Source of the DNA: CAZUHK01 sp964620345
GTDB taxonomy: Bacteria; Planctomycetota; Phycisphaerae; Phycisphaerales; Zrk34
NCBI GenBank assembly: GCA_964620345.1
Contig: CAZUHK010000041.1
Location: 1-17,976, forward strand
Reading direction: 5' to 3'
DNA: 17,976 nt
The stretch's first letter is position 1; every line of letters begins with the position of its first letter. Below are positions 1 to 6,524 of the stretch, one piece after another. The translations under genes were made by a program, and so were the position numbers. Under the pieces are notes generated by a model, which saw only the letters and a list, made by a program, of their open reading frames with translations, did no database searches and had not been told where the DNA came from.

Positions 1-26
1 CTTGACAAAAGAGGCTTGCTCATAGA

Positions 27-60
27 TGGCACCCACTACGGGTCGCCGAAAGATGTGCTA
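27..60. repeat. Dispersed 34-bp repeat, copy 1
   Basis: This 34-base segment matches 5437-5470 in the same orientation at 29 of 34 positions; both copies contain the core CTACGGGTCGC and end in CTA. It covers the 3' end of the minus-strand TPR gene, supplying its last eight codons and the TAG stop. The flanks differ: copy 2 is joined to a hairpin pair and copy 1 is not, so copy 1 may be the remnant of a larger element. The match is seen directly; mobility is an inference. Confidence 0.7.
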
Positions 61-1085
61 TCCCTGTCCAACGCCTGCGCCAGGGCCTGCACGAGCGGGT
101 GGTGGGGCTTGATCGCCCGGGCCGCGGCGAGGTAGCGCCGGGCGTTGGCCGCGTCGCCCATGCGATCGTAGATCAGCCCCGCCTGGGCCGCGGCGGGCGC
201 ATCGGTCGGGTGGTCGGCGAACCAGTCGGCCCAGGCCTGCGCGGCGTTGGCCGGGTCGCCGAGCATCTGGTAGGTGTTGGCCAGTTGCTCGGTGTAGCTC
301 CGCCGGCGTTTAAGTGTGTCGGGGGCCCGCAGCAGCATCGCCAGGGCCTGGTCGGCCCCCGCGGCGCCGCTGCGGCGAAGCCACTCGACATGGCGCAGGA
401 AATACAGCGTGTATTCGGCTCCGCCGGGCTCGGCCAGCCCGCGGGCGCGCTGGATCGATTCGATCGCCATGTCCAGCTTGCCCTGCCTTGCCGCGACCTC
501 GGCGAGGATCGCGTGGGCCTTGGCGACCGATGCGTCCAGCCGAAGCACTTCCAACGCCGCCAGCCGCGCCTCGTCCGGTTGATTGAGCTTGAGCGCGACG
601 TTGGCCAGGTGCAACGGAAACTTCGGCTCGTCCTGCGCCAGTTTGCCCGCCGTGCGGTAGTGCTTGCGCGCCGCTTCGAGCTTGCCCAGGTGTCGCTCGG
701 CGATGCCCCCGGCGGCCAGGTGAATCTCCGGTTGATCGGTTCGCAGCGCCAGCGACCGGGCGAACGCGTCGTACGCCGCCTGCCACTGCTGATCGACCAC
801 GCGGGTCCGGCCGAGCATGTTCAGGCCCTGGTAGTCGCCGGGGTACCGCCGCAGCAGGTCTTCGAGAATCGCCCGGGCCTGGGCGGTGTTGAGCTTGTCG
901 AGCTGGGCCGCGGCCGAATCGTGCTGCTGGGCGACGTACTGCCGCGTCGCGGCCGACCAGGTGTCGGGGTTGCCGGGGTTTCGGCGTTGAGGTTTGTCGT
1001 CAGCGGTGAGCGTCACCACGCCCGCCACCGCGCCCGCGAGCAGCGCCAGACCCAGCACCAATAGGATCAACTGTCGAATGGCCAT
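36..1085 (-). CDS. Membrane-anchored tetratricopeptide-repeat protein
   Basis: This is a 349-residue protein beginning MAIRQLILLVLGLALLAG. Residues about 4-26 form one hydrophobic segment that is probably a membrane anchor or uncleaved signal, so the rest should face the periplasm. From about residue 45 onward it has repeated helical pairs with TPR-type spacing, such as the stretches around YDAFARSLALRTDQPEIHLA, EAARKHYRTAGKLAQDEPKF and a final pair near ANARRYLAAARAIKPHHP. TPR proteins are protein-binding scaffolds; no catalytic domain is visible and the partner is unknown. The ATG at 1085 was preferred over an in-frame start at 1181 because it puts the hydrophobic segment at the N-terminus and leaves room for the divergent valS promoter. 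The last residues (STSFGDP) and the stop come from a dispersed repeat, so the original C-terminus may have been different. TPR assignment is good; function is unknown. Confidence 0.8.
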   Translation of the reverse strand: MAIRQLILLVLGLALLAGAVAGVVTLTADDKPQRRNPGNPDTWSAATRQYVAQQHDSAAAQLDKLNTAQARAILEDLLRRYPGDYQGLNMLGRTRVVDQQWQAAYDAFARSLALRTDQPEIHLAAGGIAERHLGKLEAARKHYRTAGKLAQDEPKFPLHLANVALKLNQPDEARLAALEVLRLDASVAKAHAILAEVAARQGKLDMAIESIQRARGLAEPGGAEYTLYFLRHVEWLRRSGAAGADQALAMLLRAPDTLKRRRSYTEQLANTYQMLGDPANAAQAWADWFADHPTDAPAAAQAGLIYDRMGDAANARRYLAAARAIKPHHPLVQALAQALDRDSTSFGDP

Positions 1086-1101
1086 GGCCCAAGCGTACCC
1101 G

Positions 1102-1132
1102 TTGGGCCGGTGGGGGGGCAATTTGCTACAGT
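1102..1132 (+). promoter_or_regulatory. Candidate sigma70-type promoter for valS
   Basis: A TTGGGC hexamer at 1102-1107 and a TACAGT hexamer at 1127-1132 are separated by 19 bases, about 60 bases before the valS ATG. The spacing is longer than the usual 17, so this is tentative. The -10 is preceded by GC, as in several other candidate promoters in this window. Confidence 0.35.
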
Positions 1133-1195
1133 GGCCGACCCGAAATCCGCCGACCGTCCCGATCGCCGCCGCCGTTCCCATTCCGAGCCGCCGTG

Positions 1196-4090
1196 ATGAG
1201 TGATTCGACCCTCGCCAGCCAGTACAACCCCCGCGACGTGGAGCCGGAGGTCTGGCGGCAATGGGAGGCCGCCGACGCCTTTCACGCCGACCCGGCCGCG
1301 CCCGGCGATCCGTACAGCATCGTCATCCCCCCGCCCAACGTCACCGCCGCGCTGCACCTGGGCCACGCCCTGAACAACACGCTGCAGGACGTGCTGGTGC
1401 GCTGGCGGCGCATGGCCGGGGACAACGCCATCTGGCTGCCGGGCACCGACCACGCGGGCATCGCCACGCAGACCGTCGTGGACAAACGCCTCAAGACCGA
1501 GGGCCAGCCCGCACTGGCCGAGCACAAGCAAATGGAAGCCCGCGGGGAGAACGGCCGCGAGAAGTTCATCGAAAAAGTCCAGGCCTGGAAGGACGAGTAC
1601 GAAAAGGTCATCACCAACCAGCTCAAGACCATGGGCTGCTCGTGCGACTGGAAGCGACAGGCGTTCACGATGGACGAAATCCGCGCCCGGGCCGTGCGCG
1701 AGGCGTTCTTCCAACTGTTCAAGGATGGCCTGATCTACCGCGGCAAACGCCTGGTCAACTGGGATCCAGCGACCCAGACCGCCCTGGCCGACGATGAAGT
1801 CGAGATGCACACGATCGACGGGCATTTCTGGTACATGAAATACCCATTGGTGAGCGACGAAGCGACGGAGCGACGAAGCGACGAAGAGTTCGTCACCGTC
1901 GCCACCACCCGTCCCGAAACCATGCTCGGCGACACCGCGGTCGCGGTGAATTCCAACGACCCGGCCCGGGCCCACCTCATCGGCCGGCACGTCCGCCTGC
2001 CCATCGTCAACCGCGTGATCCCCATCATCGACGACGACTACGTCGTCATGCCCGACCCCGAATCGAGCGACGAGAAGGCCAAGTTCGCCAGCGGCTTCTT
2101 GAAGGTCACCCCCGCCCACGATCCGAACGACTACGAGATCGGCCAGCGCCACGACCTGCCGATCATCAACGTCATGGCGCCCGATGGTTCGATCAGCAAA
2201 GACCACGGCTGGCCTGTGGAAGAATGGGGCCGGGCCGGCCACGATGAGTTTCTCGAATCGCTGCTGGGCATGGACCGCTACGAAGCGCGCGAGGCGATCG
2301 TCGATTGGTTCCGCACCAACGACCTGCTCGAAGATGTCAAGCCCTACACGCATAGCGTGGGTCATAGCTACCGCAGTCACGTGCCGGTCGAGCCGTACCT
2401 GAGCGATCAGTGGTACCTGAAGGTGACGGATCAGCGGTTGGCCGGCGCGGCGTTGCGGGCGATGGCCGAGGACCAGCGCAGCGCCGGTCAGTGCGCGTGG
2501 AGTGACGAGCATCCGTTCGAGCGAGCCGGCTCGTCCGCGAGGCCGGACGCCGGGGCCGGGGCCGGGGCCGGCCCGGCTCGCTGTGAGAAAGCGCTTCGGT
2601 TCACCCCCGATCGCTACGCCCGCACGTTCCAGACCTGGCACGAAAACATCCGCGACTGGTGCATCAGCCGCCAACTNNNNNNNNNNNNNNNNNNNNNNNN
2701 NNNNNNNNNNNNNNNNNNNNNNNNNNNNNNNNNNNNNNNNNNNNNNNNNNNNNNNNNNNNNNNNNNNNNNNNNNNNACGCTGGGTTGGCCGGATGACACG
2801 GCGGAGCTGAAGACTTGGAACCCCACGTCGGTGCTTTCGACGGCGCGGGAGATCATCACGTTGTGGGTCTCGCGGATGGTGATGTTCAATCTGTATTTCC
2901 GCGGGTGCGTGCCGTTCGGGGATGTGTTCATCCATGCGATGATCCAGGACGGCGAGGGGCGGAAGATGAGCAAGTCCCTGGGCAACGGCGTGGACCCGCT
3001 GGACATCATCCACAGCCACGGCGCCGACGCGATGCGGTTCACCCTGGCGATGATGACCACGCAGACGCAGGATGTCCGCATGCCGGTGCAGCGCGACCCG
3101 GACACCGGGCGGAACACCAGCCCGAAGTTTGACATCGGCCGCAACTTCGCCAACAAGCTTTGGAACGCCACGCGGTTCGCGCTGGGCAACCTGAGCGACG
3201 CAGCGACGCAGCGACGCAGCGACGAAGGGGCCACGGCCGAGCTGACGCTCGAAGACCGGTGGATTCTCAGTCGCGCCGCGCGGACCATCGCGGCGGTGGA
3301 CGCGGCGCTGGGCGGTTACGAGTTTCACCACTACGGGCAGGCGATGTACCAGTTTGTGTGGAACGACCTGTGCGACTGGTATATCGAGGTGACCAAGCCG
3401 CGGCTTCGCGACGCGGACGCGGGGCCGACGCGGCGGGTGCTGGCGAGCGTGATCGACCTGACGCTGCGGCTGCTGCATCCGTCGATGCCGTTCGTGACCG
3501 AGAAGCTGTGGGCGGCGCTCCACGCCGCGGCGCCCGACCGCGGGGTGGTGGGCCTGGCGTGCGCGCCGAGCGAGCTGTTGGCCCGCGCGGCGTGGCCGGT
3601 CGCCGATGGATCGCTGATCGACGAGCCGGCCGAGCAGCAGTTCGAGCGGCTTCAGACGCTGGTGACGATGGTCCGTGAGGTGCGGGCATCGACCAACACC
3701 CCGCCGCGCGAGACGGTCGAGGTGTCGGTGAAGCTGGCCGGGGATCTGGCCGGGTCGCTTGAGCCGCACGTGCCGATGTTCGAGTCGCTGGCGCGGGTGA
3801 AGGTGGTGGCGATCGGGCCGGACGCGGCCAGGGCCGACGGGGCGGCGGCGGTGGTTCGGCCGCTGGGCGAGCTGTACCTGCACCGCCGGCTCGACGTCGG
3901 CGCCGAGCGCGATCGATTGACCAAGCGCCTGGCCGAGCTGCGTAAGAATGCCGCGGCGTTGAGCGGCCGGCTCAACAACACCGGCTATGTGGAAAAGGCC
4001 CCGGCGCATCTCGTGCAGGAAACGCGCGAGCAGCTCGCGGCGGTGGAGGCGGAGATTCAGGCGGTTCAGCAGAACCTGGACGCGCTGTGA
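1196..4090 (+). CDS. valS: Valyl-tRNA synthetase (contains an assembly gap)
   Basis: ValS is a cytoplasmic class I aminoacyl-tRNA synthetase that charges tRNA-Val and edits mischarged threonine. The HIGH motif appears as HLGH at residues 54-57 after PPPNVTAAL, and KMSKS is encoded at 2963-2977. GTDHAGIATQ and the CP1 editing-domain signature ATTRPETMLGDTAVAVN are present. WCISRQ lies just before the N run and TLGWPDD just after it. The C-terminus has the anticodon-binding region and the helical tRNA-binding arm (about 3895-4090). The frame is kept across 100 Ns, but the gap is probably a placeholder: the E. coli enzyme has about 56 residues between the flanking motifs, against 34 here. Three loops hold unusual inserts: octamer-repeat peptides at residues 220-230 and 667-677 (numbered through the gap), and an alanine/glycine-rich stretch before the gap. 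ATG 1196 is chosen; a GTG immediately upstream at 1193 is also possible. Confidence 0.95.
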   Translation: MSDSTLASQYNPRDVEPEVWRQWEAADAFHADPAAPGDPYSIVIPPPNVTAALHLGHALNNTLQDVLVRWRRMAGDNAIWLPGTDHAGIATQTVVDKRLKTEGQPALAEHKQMEARGENGREKFIEKVQAWKDEYEKVITNQLKTMGCSCDWKRQAFTMDEIRARAVREAFFQLFKDGLIYRGKRLVNWDPATQTALADDEVEMHTIDGHFWYMKYPLVSDEATERRSDEEFVTVATTRPETMLGDTAVAVNSNDPARAHLIGRHVRLPIVNRVIPIIDDDYVVMPDPESSDEKAKFASGFLKVTPAHDPNDYEIGQRHDLPIINVMAPDGSISKDHGWPVEEWGRAGHDEFLESLLGMDRYEAREAIVDWFRTNDLLEDVKPYTHSVGHSYRSHVPVEPYLSDQWYLKVTDQRLAGAALRAMAEDQRSAGQCAWSDEHPFERAGSSARPDAGAGAGAGPARCEKALRFTPDRYARTFQTWHENIRDWCISRQXXXXXXXXXXXXXXXXXXXXXXXXXXXXXXXXXXTLGWPDDTAELKTWNPTSVLSTAREIITLWVSRMVMFNLYFRGCVPFGDVFIHAMIQDGEGRKMSKSLGNGVDPLDIIHSHGADAMRFTLAMMTTQTQDVRMPVQRDPDTGRNTSPKFDIGRNFANKLWNATRFALGNLSDAATQRRSDEGATAELTLEDRWILSRAARTIAAVDAALGGYEFHHYGQAMYQFVWNDLCDWYIEVTKPRLRDADAGPTRRVLASVIDLTLRLLHPSMPFVTEKLWAALHAAAPDRGVVGLACAPSELLARAAWPVADGSLIDEPAEQQFERLQTLVTMVREVRASTNTPPRETVEVSVKLAGDLAGSLEPHVPMFESLARVKVVAIGPDAARADGAAAVVRPLGELYLHRRLDVGAERDRLTKRLAELRKNAAALSGRLNNTGYVEKAPAHLVQETREQLAAVEAEIQAVQQNLDAL
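1852..1886 (+). repeat. Octamer tandem repeat inside valS, tract 1
   Basis: Four full units of (g/a)agcgacg plus a trailing aag are read in frame as SDEATERRSDE plus a flanking base. The tract sits in the CP1 editing domain between the strand ending YPLV and the one beginning FVTVATTRPET, a loop of variable length in ValS. The 8-base period shifts frame with each unit, so the peptide repeats only every three units. Confidence 0.85.
2520..2582. repeat. GC-rich inverted-repeat insert inside valS
   Basis: A 10-bp inverted repeat (AGCGAGCCGG at 2520-2529 and CCGGCTCGCT at 2573-2582) encloses a GC-only stretch with a GGGGCC-type hexamer repeated about three times. The left arm overlaps a perfect 12-bp palindrome, CGAGCCGGCTCG (2522-2533). 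It is translated into an Ala/Gly/Pro-rich peptide just before the conserved RYARTFQTWH region. The N gap begins less than 100 bases downstream. Confidence 0.6.
2677..2776. other. Assembly gap of 100 Ns
   Basis: Exactly 100 undetermined bases interrupt valS between WCISRQ and TLGWPDD. A run of exactly 100 is the usual scaffold placeholder, so the real length is not known. Comparison with E. coli ValS, which has about 56 residues between these motifs, suggests that at least about 170 bases are missing, including the conserved WWGHRIP and DTWFSS segments. Confidence 0.95.
3193..3227 (+). repeat. Octamer tandem repeat inside valS, tract 2
   Basis: One gagcgacg unit, three cagcgacg units and a trailing aag are read in frame as SDAATQRRSDE. 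Unit count, length and codon register are the same as in the tract at 1852-1886. It fills a loop between the helix NKLWNATRFALGN and the segment LEDRWILSR, which is variable among ValS proteins. Confidence 0.85.
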
Positions 4091-4166
4091 CCGCCTCGCG
4101 ACAAGCTGGAGCCGGCGGCGGAGAATTGAACGCGGCATCGGTTTTGCATGGTCGTGATCGCCGCTC

Positions 4167-4715
4167 ATGTTTCGTCACGACCCGGGACAACTCGAAGTGA
4201 GTCGGATCGGACTGCTTTCGGACAGTCACGGCCGAGCCACGACCACGCAGCGCGCGGTGCGCCTGCTGCTGGAGCTGGGCGTGGACGTGATCGTGCATCT
4301 TGGCGACGTGGGCAACGTCGACGTGATCGATGCGCTGGTCGAGCAGGTGGATGAATCGGGCGATCTGCACCCGCCGGTCCACGCGGTGTTTGGCAATTGC
4401 GACTGGGATTTCGATTCGCTGGGCCGGTACGCGGATTCACTGGGCATTTCAGTCGATCACCCGGTTGGCCGATTGAACATGGACGGCCGCACGATCGTGT
4501 TTCAGCACGGCCACCAGGACGCGGCGATGCAGCAGGCCCTGGCCGAGGGGGTGGATTACCTTTGCCACGGCCACCTGCATCGCACGCGGGATGAGCGGGT
4601 GGGTCCGACACGTGTGGTCAACCCCGGCGCCTTGTTTCGCGCCGCCCGTTACACCGTGGCGGTGCTGGACGTGGCGGCCGACCGGGTCGAGTTTCACTCC
4701 GTGCCGGAGCCCTGA
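4167..4715 (+). CDS. YfcE/MJ0936-type metallophosphoesterase
   Basis: This 182-residue protein is a calcineurin-like phosphoesterase, a family that hydrolyses phosphodiesters or phosphomonoesters at a two-metal site in the cytoplasm. The metal-binding motifs occur in order: DSH (19-21), GD (46-47), GNCD (76-79), HGH (114-116) and GHLH (135-138), followed by NPGA. The small size and the GNCD form point to the YfcE/MJ0936 branch; the natural substrate is not known. It lies 76 bases after valS on the same strand with no clear terminator between, so co-transcription is possible. A GTG at 4197 would give a protein starting MSRIGLLSDSHG, the usual layout for this family, and it has a weak GGGA upstream; it may be the true start. 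The family call is firm, the start is not. Confidence 0.88.
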   Translation: MFRHDPGQLEVSRIGLLSDSHGRATTTQRAVRLLLELGVDVIVHLGDVGNVDVIDALVEQVDESGDLHPPVHAVFGNCDWDFDSLGRYADSLGISVDHPVGRLNMDGRTIVFQHGHQDAAMQQALAEGVDYLCHGHLHRTRDERVGPTRVVNPGALFRAARYTVAVLDVAADRVEFHSVPEP

Positions 4716-4747
4716 GATGTCCGCCGCCAATCCTTCCGCCAACCGAT

Positions 4748-4777
4748 TTGTGAGCCGCGCGGGTCGTGGGCTATCAT
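4748..4777 (+). promoter_or_regulatory. Candidate promoter for the GNAT gene
   Basis: TTGTGA (4748-4753) and TATCAT (4772-4777) are 18 bases apart, and a transcript would begin near 4784. This supports ATG 4810 as the start of the acetyltransferase, because the in-frame ATG at 4717 lies upstream of this promoter. Confidence 0.45.
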
Positions 4778-4809
4778 GGCGTTCACCGCGAGTGCCGCTG
4801 ACTTTCACC

Positions 4810-5325
4810 ATGACCGACGCCACCGGCGAAATCTCCGCAGAGCAGATCGTGATCCGCACCGTTGAGCCGTGCGATCAGGCGGCGGTGTCACGCTTGTACC
4901 ACGATGGGTTGCTGTCGGGCCAGATTTCCGAAAACGACACCGGGGCGGACATCGAGAACATCGACGAGGCGTATCTGCGGTCCGAGCGGAACGATTTCTG
5001 GATCGCCGAGTACCAGGGCCAGGTCGTGGGCATGGTGGGCGTGGCCGAGGACGAGCCGGACGTGGCCGAGATTCGCCGGCTGCGGGTCGAGCCGTCACTG
5101 CAGCAGCGCGGCATCGGCATGCGGCTGATGGAAACGGCCATCGGCTTCTGCCGCCACCACGGCTACCTCAAGGTCCGCCTGGACACCCGCCTCGAACGCG
5201 GGCGGGCGACAGAGCTGTTCGACCGCTTCGCCTTCCAGCACCATCGCACCCGCGACGTGCCGGGCAAGGAACTGCTCGAGTTCTACCTCGACCTTTACCG
5301 CGAGCCCAAGGGCGACGAAGAATAG
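4810..5325 (+). CDS. GNAT-family N-acetyltransferase
   Basis: This 171-residue protein has a GNAT fold, which transfers an acyl group from acyl-CoA to an amine. The core strand WIAEYQGQVVGMVGV (residues 64-78) is followed by RRLRVEPSLQQRGIGMRLM (89-107), which contains the acetyl-CoA pyrophosphate-binding QxxGxG/A loop, and then by a helix and a KVRLDT strand. The substrate cannot be told from sequence. The start at 4810 is favoured over an in-frame ATG at 4717 because a plausible promoter lies between the two, and because the upstream 31 residues are basic, with no GNAT features. It converges with the minus-strand gene at 5493 across a repeat and hairpin region. Confidence 0.85.
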   Translation: MTDATGEISAEQIVIRTVEPCDQAAVSRLYHDGLLSGQISENDTGADIENIDEAYLRSERNDFWIAEYQGQVVGMVGVAEDEPDVAEIRRLRVEPSLQQRGIGMRLMETAIGFCRHHGYLKVRLDTRLERGRATELFDRFAFQHHRTRDVPGKELLEFYLDLYREPKGDEE

Positions 5326-5361
5326 AGCAGGTTGCAGCGTTGCGTGGCGTCTGTCGGGCGC

Positions 5362-5389
5362 CACACCTTGTGCCGAAGGGCAAGGTGTG
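5362..5389. repeat. Hairpin 1 (CACACCTTG / CAAGGTGTG)
   Basis: Perfect 9-bp arms at 5362-5370 and 5381-5389 enclose a 10-base loop. The same arm sequences recur in the next hairpin, so the two form a pair. The position between convergent genes would allow a transcription-terminating or mRNA-protecting role, but no T-run follows the stem. Confidence 0.75.
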
Positions 5390-5407
5390 ATGCCGTCCGC
5401 ACGCCCG

Positions 5408-5438
5408 CACACCTTGCCGCTAAAGCGGACAAGGTGTG
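5408..5438. repeat. Hairpin 2 (CACACCTTGCCGC stem)
   Basis: Arms CACACCTTG (5408-5416) and CAAGGTGTG (5430-5438) continue inward through CCGC and GCGG around a TAAA loop, with a single bulged A at 5429. That gives a stem of about 13 bp. It abuts the second copy of the 34-bp dispersed repeat. Confidence 0.8.
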
Positions 5439-5470
5439 GCACTCGCTACGGGTCGCTGAAAGATGCTCTA
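5437..5470. repeat. Dispersed 34-bp repeat, copy 2
   Basis: It matches 27-60 at 29 of 34 positions. Here it is intergenic, downstream of both convergent genes, and directly attached to the double hairpin. Hairpins and repeat together (about 5362-5470) look like one composite intergenic element of about 110 bp. Confidence 0.7.
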
Positions 5471-5492
5471 GCCGCCGGCGGTGGACCGCCTC

Positions 5493-6002
5493 TCACGACG
5501 CCGCCTCGACGCGGTGGACGTAGAACATCGAATCCGCCGGGCGCGGGCCGAGCATGTGCCAGCTCAGCGGGAACTTCGGCCGCAGCTCGACGTACGCCTG
5601 AAAGATGCGCTCGGCCCAGCGGTATTGCAGCTCGATGTTGTGCTCGATGCGCGCGGTGTCGGTCGAGCGGATCAGCTCCTGCGTGGCGTAGTTCCAGCAG
5701 GGGTCCATGCGGACCATGAGGTGGCCCTCATCCCACTCGATGGGGTAGCCGTGTACCAGGCCGTCGCCCGAGCCGGGCGTGTGGAACCAGTAGCAGAGGA
5801 AGCGGTCCTTGTCGGCCACGCTGGTCGTGTTGGACCCGCCGACGAGCATGCGGGCGTGGCTGGTCTTCAGCGGCTGGCTGCCCATGCGTTTGCGGGCGAT
5901 CCAGGTCGTGCGCTCGGCCACGTCGTACAGCCCGACGTGCGCGATGTCGCAGCGCAGCTTGTCGGTGCAGTATTTCTTGTTGATGCGAGTCTGCTGGGCC
6001 AA
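5493..6002 (-). CDS. Conserved-looking protein of unknown function
   Basis: I do not recognise this 169-residue protein. It is soluble in appearance, with no signal peptide or membrane segment, and it is rich in Trp, Tyr, His, Met and Arg. Striking stretches are DKDRFLCYWFHTPGSGDG, YPIEWDEGHLMVRMDPCWNY and ELQYRWAERIFQAYVELRP; such runs of aromatic and charged residues suggest a folded domain rather than a spurious frame. The start is a TTG at 6002, which is the only start codon near the beginning of the frame; a GGCGGA stretch lies a few bases upstream and a TATAAT hexamer further up. It diverges from the gene at 6105. Coding status is likely from composition and context; function is unknown. 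Confidence 0.7.
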   Translation of the reverse strand: MAQQTRINKKYCTDKLRCDIAHVGLYDVAERTTWIARKRMGSQPLKTSHARMLVGGSNTTSVADKDRFLCYWFHTPGSGDGLVHGYPIEWDEGHLMVRMDPCWNYATQELIRSTDTARIEHNIELQYRWAERIFQAYVELRPKFPLSWHMLGPRPADSMFYVHRVEAAS

Positions 6003-6033
6003 GGCAAGGTCCGCCGGTGGGTGGGGCGAGTTG

Positions 6034-6039
6034 ATTATA
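6034..6039 (-). promoter_or_regulatory. TATAAT -10 element for the 5493-6002 gene
   Basis: On the minus strand this is a perfect TATAAT, giving a transcript start near 6027 and a leader of about 25 bases. I could not find a convincing -35 hexamer at 16-18 bases, so the assignment rests on the -10 alone. Confidence 0.4.
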
Positions 6040-6067
6040 AACGATGGGCGTAAGCGGACCCGTGCGA

Positions 6068-6096
6068 TTGGCAGCGTCGCGGCCAGCCGCTAGACT
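6068..6096 (+). promoter_or_regulatory. Promoter for the 6105-6518 gene (near-leaderless)
   Basis: TTGGCA (6068-6073), a 17-base spacer and TAGACT (6091-6096) form a good sigma70-type promoter. Transcription would start at about 6102-6103, only two or three bases before the ATG at 6105, and no ribosome-binding site is present. The mRNA is therefore predicted to be leaderless or nearly so. Confidence 0.55.
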
Positions 6097-6104
6097 CCGC
6101 ACCC

Positions 6105-6518
6105 ATGAACGCCGCGACCGAGAAAGCCATCGCCCGCGTCCGCCTGCTGGAGCGTCACGCCGACCGCGTGATCGTGGGCATCGCCAACACGCAGTACCGC
6201 GTTCACCTGGCCGTGGATCAGCCGATCGACGTGCCGGTGGGCAAGCGGCTGCGCGGGCTGATCCGCTGCGGCGTGTGGAAGGTCGATCAGGTGAACGAGG
6301 GCGGCGGCAGCTTCGTCGAGCCGATCTACGGCCGGCCTCACCGCGTGCAGGGCCCGGTGATCGGCCGCCTGCCCGAGCTCAACGCCGTGATCGTTGAAGT
6401 GTACGACTGCCCGTTCGTCGGCCTGCTGCCCGAGCGGTATGACGCGGCCCAGTACCCCGACGGCGATCGCATCGGCCTGGACGTGTACGAGGGCGCGCGG
6501 TTCGAGCCGGTCGCGTAA
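6105..6518 (+). CDS. Small protein of unknown function, probably beta-rich
   Basis: I do not recognise this 137-residue cytoplasmic protein. It begins MNAATEKAIARVRLLERHAD, a short helix, and then alternates short hydrophobic strands with glycine turns (VIVGIANTQYRVHLAV, GKRLRGLIRCGVWKVDQV, FVEPIYGRPHRVQGPVIG, NAVIVEVYDCPFVGLLPERY). That pattern suggests a small beta-barrel, but I cannot assign a family. The ATG at 6105 directly follows a strong promoter. It converges with the SDR gene, the two stop codons being only 6 bases apart. The third-position bias matches neighbouring genes, supporting real coding. Confidence 0.75.
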   Translation: MNAATEKAIARVRLLERHADRVIVGIANTQYRVHLAVDQPIDVPVGKRLRGLIRCGVWKVDQVNEGGGSFVEPIYGRPHRVQGPVIGRLPELNAVIVEVYDCPFVGLLPERYDAAQYPDGDRIGLDVYEGARFEPVA

Positions 6519-6524
6519 CGCCAC

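Noticed and set aside
2..28. TTGACA followed by TAGATG at the left edge as a promoter
   Set aside because: The spacing is only 15 bases and it points into the 3' end of a minus-strand gene, with no plus-strand gene downstream.
1067..4168. Minus-strand open frame of about 1,000 codons opposite valS
   Set aside because: It is the shadow of valS on the opposite strand in GC-rich DNA; it has no domain and its composition is that of an antisense frame.
4717..4809. N-terminal extension of the GNAT protein from ATG 4717
   Set aside because: A plausible promoter lies inside this stretch and the encoded residues are basic and unlike the family.
5362..5438. Possible small CRISPR-like array
   Set aside because: There are only two palindromic units, no regular spacer series, and no cas genes in the window.
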